The position numbers and the translations under genes are program-made. From Fragum whitleyi (taxonomy: Eukaryota > Mollusca > Bivalvia > Cardiida > Cardiidae), in contig OX411549.1 in assembly GCA_948146395.1 (NCBI GenBank), positions 22,762,990 through 22,826,989 on the forward strand: DNA of 64,000 nucleotides. Direction: 5' to 3'. Shown here piece after piece: positions 58,105 through 64,000 of the stretch; the stretch's first letter is position 1, and each line of letters starts with the position of its first letter. Below the pieces are notes generated by a model. That model was not told the DNA's origin and did not search any database. It saw only the letters and a program-made list of their open reading frames with translations.

Positions 58105-59060
58105 TATACCAAGTCAATATCAATTTGTGTTTGTAAACCCTGTTCAAGGGCATCTATTGTCTTAGTCACGTGACTAATGGTCCCTATATCATTCATAAAC
58201 ATACTATTAAATACTTTACGAATAAACTTATCATAGCTTGTCACATCATCAAAACCCTCATGTTTTTGATTAGTCAGATTATCAATTTTATTTTTTTCCA
58301 CGATAGCAGAGAGTGGTCCGGGATACTACTCCAAGCAAACCTCGGTCCATCACTTAGCTCATTGATGAGGTCACTCGTGAGGGTAACTGTAAGGTCTGAA
58401 AATAGATCACGGGAGCTTACAATACCGTAGTCCACTACAGAGGCACCCTTTACTTAGACTGACGTAAAATCGTTTTTTTACATAGTTTCTTCCATTTAAC
58501 AAACACATATTAGTGTTTACTAGAAAATCGATCAGAAGTTCGCCATATGCGTTTGTGATATGGTCTACTACGTTACGTTGTGGTAACTCATCTACACCGG
58601 CTATGCAGTCGTCCATAACCCCGACGCGACCATTAAAATCACCACATATGAAAATTAAACCATCGTTTTGATATGTATACACGTCCGTTAATAAACGATC
58701 ATAAAACGAAGGCACATCAAATGGTCGAGAAGAGTTTTGGGGCGGTAGATAACAAACACATGGACATAAAGTATGTGTGATAAACGAAGCCAGAGAATAC
58801 CTTCAGAGACCGCGTTAGCCATCGATATGTTGAATAATTCCAAAAGCTCATTTTTTACAAAGAAACCTACACCCCGGACCCTCCTCACGCATTTACATGG
58901 ACGTTAGTTCTGTTTTTGCCGAACCACATATAATTATCAATCAATGATTCGCCTTTCGGCCACCCTAGTATATCTAAGTTTTCAAATCAACACAAACTGC
59001 TCTTAAGTTAAAATTGTCTGACGCACGATCATTACACCAACCTCTGACGTTCAAGTGATG
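58105..59060 (-). pseudogene. LINE, 5' part: endonuclease domain
   Basis: Upstream part of the same minus-strand LINE. Reading right to left: SLNVRGW-like start (LNVRGW, about 59055-59038), MWFGKNR, then GVGFFVKNELLELF (about 58880), EGILWL, then the endonuclease motif ICGDFNGRVGVMDD (about 58650-58615), DHITNAYGELLIDFL, and finally the linker up to IDIDLV at 58110, where the 6.1-kb element interrupts. This is an apurinic-type endonuclease/exonuclease/phosphatase domain of a non-LTR element (family knowledge). Stops and frameshifts occur (for example near 58870-58960 and 58450), so it is inactive. Confidence 0.88.
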
Positions 59061-59348
59061 CCTTCATGACAACTTGGATTCAATCGATAAAGTTTGGTAA
59101 TTAGCAAATCCGAAATTGAAGCGGTGGTCGCAAGATTCAGTTGTGTAGTAAGCATCACGAGGAATCAATGGGAAAGTAAGAAAATCGGACATTTCATGTT
59201 GATCACAATGTCTATCATTAAACACCATCAGTTAAATGAACCTGTATTTCTACAATTGAAATTGTACTTACTTTTGATCTTTGTTTACGTCCGTCATCTT
59301 GCATGCTTCTACACTGGGCACTTTTTTTACTACACTGTACCAGGTATA

Positions 59349-59775
59349 CGAATGTGTCTACGTCTATGATTATACATGTATTTACTTTATCGCGCTTAAG
59401 TGCGTTTGAAATTGTCTTATGTGTGACGAAGCTATTTCGCTCAACTCTAACGTGGAAATCGCGATGGGTATAACTAAAGATAACGATGCCAACAGAGTAG
59501 AATATATACGATCTAAAACGAAATTAATTTGAGACAAGCTCAGAAGATGCTATTATGTAAGCCTTTGTGCATAAGCTTATGTTTTGACAACTTCAAGTAA
59601 AAATTAAGAGTTACTGTCTGAAAACAGAGCTTCCTTCATCATTATTATTAAAGTGGTCATATATTTAAACCCCCCCCCCCCCCCATACACGTTTGAAATA
59701 TTCACATTAAGATTCAGCAGTACTGAGCCTTTAAAAGTTCCTTTACACTCGCGGGAATTCAGACTTGCCTTAATA
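59349..59775. other. No gene; C-run
   Basis: Only a run of about 17 C at 59670-59686. AT-rich elsewhere. Confidence 0.45.
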
Positions 59776-60226
59776 TTGTTAACATCACCGTGAAATTGAC
59801 AAGGTAAATGATTTTGGAATGAAAAAGCATGAGTGCGATGAGTGAGTTTTGAGTGCAATACGAGGGAAGGGGGGGGGGGTAAACTAATATCGCTAATTTG
59901 GTTCAAGATGAACAAAATAAGCGATATTTATAAAACTCTTTGATAAATTATACGTAATTTTTCTGTTTGCGTGTCTTCGTGGACCAATCAGCCACTTTCA
60001 AATTCAAACCAGCCATTAAACTCGTACAATAATTTGATCTACTTGAATTAAATGTTGATCGTCTTGAACGATTTCGATCGTCTTGAACGATTTCGAAATG
60101 TTTTCTTATTATTTTAGAGTGTTTTTGGTCGATTTGAGTGAGTGGTTGGATTGAATGGGGCGTTGAGTGAATGATTAAGAATGATTTTGACCAAAATGAT
60201 CGTCAATTTCACTATGTTGTTAACTG
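59776..60226 (+). mobile_element. Family 1 MITE with G-run and internal 20-bp duplication
   Basis: Starts TTGTTAACATCACCGTGAAA after TA (59774-59775), ends AATTTCACTATGTTGTTAAC, then TG. The GGGAGG box of the central repeat has become a G-run (59869-59878). GATCGTCTTGAACGATTTC is duplicated in tandem at 60056 and 60076. Confidence 0.85.
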
Positions 60227-60248
60227 TTAACGAGTGTCAAAAGAACTC

Positions 60249-60280
60249 ATTTTGATAACGTACTTGTTGGATTTTCTATA
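60249..60280 (+). repeat. Flank duplicated on the other side of the next MITE
   Basis: ATTTTGATAACGTACTTGTT, then GGATTTTCTATA, recurs at 60711-60743 with two mismatches (GATGACGTATTTG). Confidence 0.8.
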
Positions 60281-60713
60281 CAGTTAACAACATCGTGAAA
60301 TTGACAAGGTGAATGTTTTTGGAATGATTTAGAAATGAAATTGAATGAGTGTGTGGAGCGAGTTTTGAGTGAATTCAATGGGAGGTAATCCTATATCGCA
60401 AATTTTGTTCAGGATGAACAAAATTAGCGATATTGATTACCTCCCTTTAATGAAAAATGCATTCATGTTCTGTAAATAGCTTCCAAATTCGTTTAAGAAC
60501 CCATACGAAGCTAAAAAGTTGAATTATGTTAGTGAAATCGCGATTCTTCTCTATCAAAATGTATTTTGAATGACTTTGTCGATTCTATATTTTTCAATGG
60601 GTTTGAGCGTTTTTGAATGGTTTGAGTGAGTGGTTTGAATGAATGATTGGAGCGCTGAGTGATCGATTTAGAATGGTTTTAATTGAGTCGACTGTCAATT
60701 TCACGATGTTATT
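60281..60713 (+). mobile_element. Family 1 MITE lacking its last bases
   Basis: Left flank TA (60279-60280), start CAGTTAACAACATCGTGAAA. Near twin of 45409-45816. At the right end TTTCACGATGTTAT should be followed by TAACTG, but it runs instead into a copy of the left flank (60711-60743). Confidence 0.9.
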
Positions 60714-60743
60714 TTGATGACGTATTTGTTGGATTTTCTATAC

Positions 60744-61091
60744 TCATTCGACTGCTTCATATAATAAATCATTTCTTGTTTGCATTTAAACGAAATGAGC
60801 AGTCTCTATTTGTTTATCAAACACAAACGTTTCTCTTCATTAATACAAATCAAATCATTAATAACATATTAATCTATAGCATATCACATCAAAGAGAAAA
60901 GTACTGGAATTAATTGCAGACTCAAGAGAGGCTTAGTAAATAAATGTAATGTTTTATCGAACGATTGTGAAAGAAGAAAGAACATTTTCTTACTAAGAAC
61001 CTACAGAAAACTTCGGATAAAACGATAATCTATGAACAAGAAAAAAATCTTTTATTTGATATCGTTATATCGTCCCATGATGCAGCAACAT
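60744..61091. other. No recognisable feature
   Basis: AT-rich; nothing supported. Confidence 0.35.
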
Positions 61092-61470
61092 ATCACAACA
61101 AAAGGACCAGAATGGCCCTAGACCGCTCACTTGAATTTTATTGGTCCAGTTGATCTCACCTGTAACTTTCTGGTAAAGTTACCTTCTCATTTGCCTAGTT
61201 GTTAGATGATAATCCACATAATCGAGTGACTGGATGCATCACTGAAAACTGCCCCTTCCCTCTGCCATGCTCATATTGAGGGGGGGGGGGTATTTGGGCT
61301 TTGAGAAGGGTCACCCAAGAAACATTACTGCTAAGTTTGGTTTAAATCCGCCCATTGGTTACTGAGGAGAAGAGTAGAATATGTTTCAAGAATTATTGAC
61401 GCCTTCCGACGGACGACGCACGACGGACGAAAGGTGATCACTCTGCGCCGAAAAAATATGAGGGAGGTCC
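61092..61470 (+). mobile_element. Relic of the 160-bp array family, no X-box motif
   Basis: Opens AACAAAAGGACCAGAATGGC, then CCTAGACCGCTCAC, matching the start at 14603. Contains one unit fragment (AAGAAACATTACTGCTAAG, GGTTACTGAGGAGAAGAG) and CGGACGACGCACGACGGACG, then AAAGGTGATCAC. The 3' hairpin, the inverse subterminal repeat and the CTAA end are missing. A G-run is at 61281-61290. Confidence 0.65.
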
Positions 61471-61645
61471 ATCTAAGGATCCTTCGTGCAAAAATAGAAA
61501 AAAAGATACATATCTGGAAATAAATTATTTCTCTTAATCTCACTATATTGGGCCATATTTAGCCGAATAGGAAATCTAAGCTTAAACCAACTTCTGATTG
61601 TTCACTTGAATACAGCGCGAAGATTTCTTTCATAACTTAATAATG
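61471..61645. other. No recognisable feature
   Basis: Short unassigned stretch between elements. Confidence 0.4.
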
Positions 61646-61647
61646 TT

Positions 61648-62902
61648 GAGAGACGTCGCAGTAACGTCGGGCTATTTTATGAAATTCAGTCATATTTTTG
61701 TTTAATTTTAAAATAAAATCGCTGTATAGGCTAAAACAGCGCACTATTTTACATCATTTTAAAGCGTTTGAATAGCTCTACCTTATAGACACTAAATTCT
61801 GATACCCATGGCTGGGAATGAAAAATATCATCAAGTTTATTATGAAAAAATCGCCCAAAAAGCGCATGAAACGCGTAACATGTTTCTCTTTCAATACATG
61901 TTCAAAATGCCATAAAATCGCGGATACACTCTTTATCATAATAAAATTTTACACACAAACACATACAGATTATTGGGTCTAATGCAGTGTGAATATCGAA
62001 AGTTTTGGATGACATTTTACGAAAATCTCTTCACGTAATTAAAATAGCGGAAAGTGTAACGCTGCTAAAAATGAAGCAAAAAATGACGACTGAAAAATTT
62101 CAACGTAAAAATAATCATACATGATAAAGGAAATTGTCAAATCTAAGCACATTTAAGAAAAATGGTCAGACTTATGTTTCTTCAGTTTGAATTTGGTTTA
62201 TTTTCGTTCCTTAATTATAAACAATATTTTCCCGTGAAAAAGTCTGAAAAAATGTCACGCTTTTTTAAAATTACGTCATTTTTTACGTACCATTTTCGTT
62301 AGGAGTTACCAAAATCTTACCAAATGTCGATGAAATTAAATAAGAATTAAATTAGAAAAATGGTCAGTCTATTATTTCCAAAAAATATATAACAATCTAT
62401 ATTTTGTGAATTTAACGCTTAATACGAGAATGCTGAAAAAGTCTGAAAAATGTCACGCTTTCTCATTTTAATGACGTTTTACGTTGCGTGCTTCACGTTT
62501 TATCGGTTTTTTCGAAATTACTGGCCAATAAATCAAATACTCACCGGAATAAATTTAATTAAAATTTCTCCTCGGTTTTGATGAGTTTATAGTATAGCAA
62601 GACCAACAATAATAAGTTGTCTGTCTTTTTAAATACCATTTTTAGTTTGTTGGAAATTCAATGCTTCTGTTTATATAAAATTAATTTTGTTCGTAATTAC
62701 AGAGATTCTTCACCCTGTAAATATTTGAAACGCCACTGAACACGATAGTTATTCACATTTTTAACCATCTCTTTTAGTATAATTCAAAATATGGTATATA
62801 GTTGTTTCAAATTAAACGCGATTGATTTTTCGCCAATTTAACGCTACAAAAATAACGTCAAATTACGTTACGCTTTATAGCCTCAGTTCGCTGCGACGTC
62901 TC
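61648..62902. mobile_element. Putative TIR element with GTCACGCTTT subrepeats
   Basis: Ends GAGACGTCGCAG and CTGCGACGTCTC are perfect inverses. Outside them are TTGA on the left and TTAA on the right, possibly a mutated TTAA target. Inside, AAAAAGTCTGAAAAA, then ATGTCACGCTTT and an ACGTCATTTT/ACGTTTTACGT stretch recurs at about 62235-62295 and 62435-62490, with weaker forms at 62050 and 62840. No coding frame. Confidence 0.5.
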
Positions 62903-63896
62903 TTAAGAAGCATGTACTTGTAGAATTTATAAGCCTGTTCACTTAGTAGTCGGTGGAACCAAATTCACTAAAAAAAATTCCGAGAAAGCAAAGTAACTTG
63001 CATGAGAGCTCGGACACCACCAAATTTAAAATAAACATTGGTGGGTGGGGTTAATTAAACAAATTTGCCTAATTTAATCAATTCTTTACCGAAAACAAAA
63101 TTTTCATTGCTAATTTCTTGTCTACTACCTTTAAGGCACCGAAAAGCTAGTGTGTTTTCGACAGCATTACGGTATTTCCTCAACTGAATTTTGAAAATAT
63201 ACAGCATTTTGCGAGTTTTGTGTCTTTTTCTTTTTCAAATTAGGGGCGGTGTCTTCTTTTATCTGCTACACACGTTGTATCGGTCCCTTTCAGACAATTC
63301 TTTTACTAAAATCCAAAACATTGACTTGTCTTTCTGTGGAAGTAATGTTTTATACAAATTTTGTATTGCAAATATGCCGAAAAGGGATAAATATGCCGTG
63401 ACTGATTAGAAGTTGGTTTCAGTTTATTACGCTTAGATTTTTCACCTAAGGTTCATTTGTATAAATTATTGTTACACATTCTACGTAAAAGATGCCGTCA
63501 TCAAAAGATTCATAAATGGGGGAAATCGAAGGTTTGTTTATGCAATTGAAATAACTCTTCATAAAATTCACGACTGGGCATTATACTTGTATGAAATGCT
63601 CTTGTTTGTAAAATGTGCAGTATACATAGAAAATGAAAGATATCGATACTCTGAAATTAAGATGAAAATCTTCCTGAGATCAAAAGAAGTGGATTTAAAC
63701 TTTACCAAATGTAAGTGTAGAAAGAGTTCTCTAATTTGAAACAAAATTAATAAATCGACGCTGTCTGAGACGTTTTCAACAATTTCAAAATTGCACAAAG
63801 CAAAGATTCAGGCCAGCTTATGCGTCCACATGGTCCACATGTGTAACCATAGTCTTTACTACGCTATTTTGTATGAGATAAGGTCTCAATATATAT
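62903..63896. other. No recognisable feature
   Basis: AT-rich; frames at 63191-63409 and 63568-63798 have no recognisable domain. Confidence 0.35.
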
Positions 63897-64000
63897 GTGA
63901 CCCGTCAAGCCAAAAGGGACCATCCTGGAATTCAGTAAAATGAATTATTGAAAAAGAGATTTGATGAAGCAAAGGTCAACCAGAAGTCGCATTTCAACAA
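63897..64000 (+). mobile_element. Family B MITE, cut by window end
   Basis: Starts GTGACCCGTCAAGCCAAAAG, then GGACC, the family B terminus. The rest (AGAGATTTGATGAAGCAAAG, GGTCAACCAGAAGTCGCA) is inverse to the right part of 56199-56454, so the palindromic core is probably deleted. Confidence 0.65.

Larger units (their letters stand above)
49074..59346. mobile_element. Outer TIR-bounded insertion, 10.3 kb, enclosing a LINE and a second TIR element
   Basis: Left GTATACCTGGTACAGTGTAG, then TAAAAAAGTGCCCAGT, and right ACTGGGCACTTTTTTTACTA, then CACTGTACCAGGTATAC, are inverses over about 39 bp with only one A/T-run length difference. TA flanks both (49072-49073, 59347-59348). The only content identified is a minus-strand LINE and the 6.1-kb element inside it; the original element was probably a few hundred bp. 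The boundary is uncertain by 2 bp because TATA flanks each end. Confidence 0.75.

Overview
The window is AT-rich (by eye about two thirds A+T) with short, broken reading frames on both strands, tRNA-derived SINEs, non-LTR retrotransposon relics and many TA-flanked inverted-repeat elements. This is non-coding DNA of an animal. The repeat style (160-bp arrays ending in GGACAGAC runs, palindrome-centred MITEs, SINEs with a CACCCAGCTGTAAAAATG motif) is what I would expect of a lophotrochozoan, most likely a bivalve mollusc; that is inference, not proof. I found no intact host gene, rRNA, functional tRNA, CRISPR array or viral gene. Any host exon here is too short to recognise by eye, so the window is either intergenic or lies in very long introns.

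Layout. 0-13 kb: MITEs, two SINEs in inverted orientation (7.3-7.8 kb), and a TA-flanked element (8.8-10.2 kb) carrying a 5'-truncated LINE. 13.7-15.5 kb: an unexplained GC-elevated open frame, a repeat with TGACCTTTGACCT motifs 159 bp apart, and an array with an X-box-like GTTACCATGG motif at exact 160-bp intervals. 15.6-23 kb: more MITEs. 23-24 kb: a second, diverged 160-bp array with the same architecture. 26-49 kb: SINEs with clear target-site duplications, several MITE families, foldback hairpins and a mariner-like element. 49-59.4 kb: a three-level nest. An outer pair of near-identical 39-bp inverted repeats encloses a minus-strand CR1/L2-like LINE, which is split by a 6.1-kb TA-flanked element whose left arm holds three tandem copies of a ~751-bp segment. 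59.7-64 kb: two MITEs almost back to back, a relic of the array family, a TIR element with internal subrepeats, and a MITE cut by the window end.

Themes. (1) One MITE family (called family 1 here, about 18 copies or fragments) has TIRs and a second inverted repeat in its centre, and the central stem shows paired substitutions between copies. (2) Two other MITE families (B and C) have different termini but share one palindromic core. (3) Several otherwise unrelated elements are built of modules about 140-185 bp long, each centred on a motif that resembles an animal transcription-factor site (RFX X-box, nuclear-receptor DR1, YY1). None of the mobile elements here encodes an intact enzyme; all look non-autonomous or dead.
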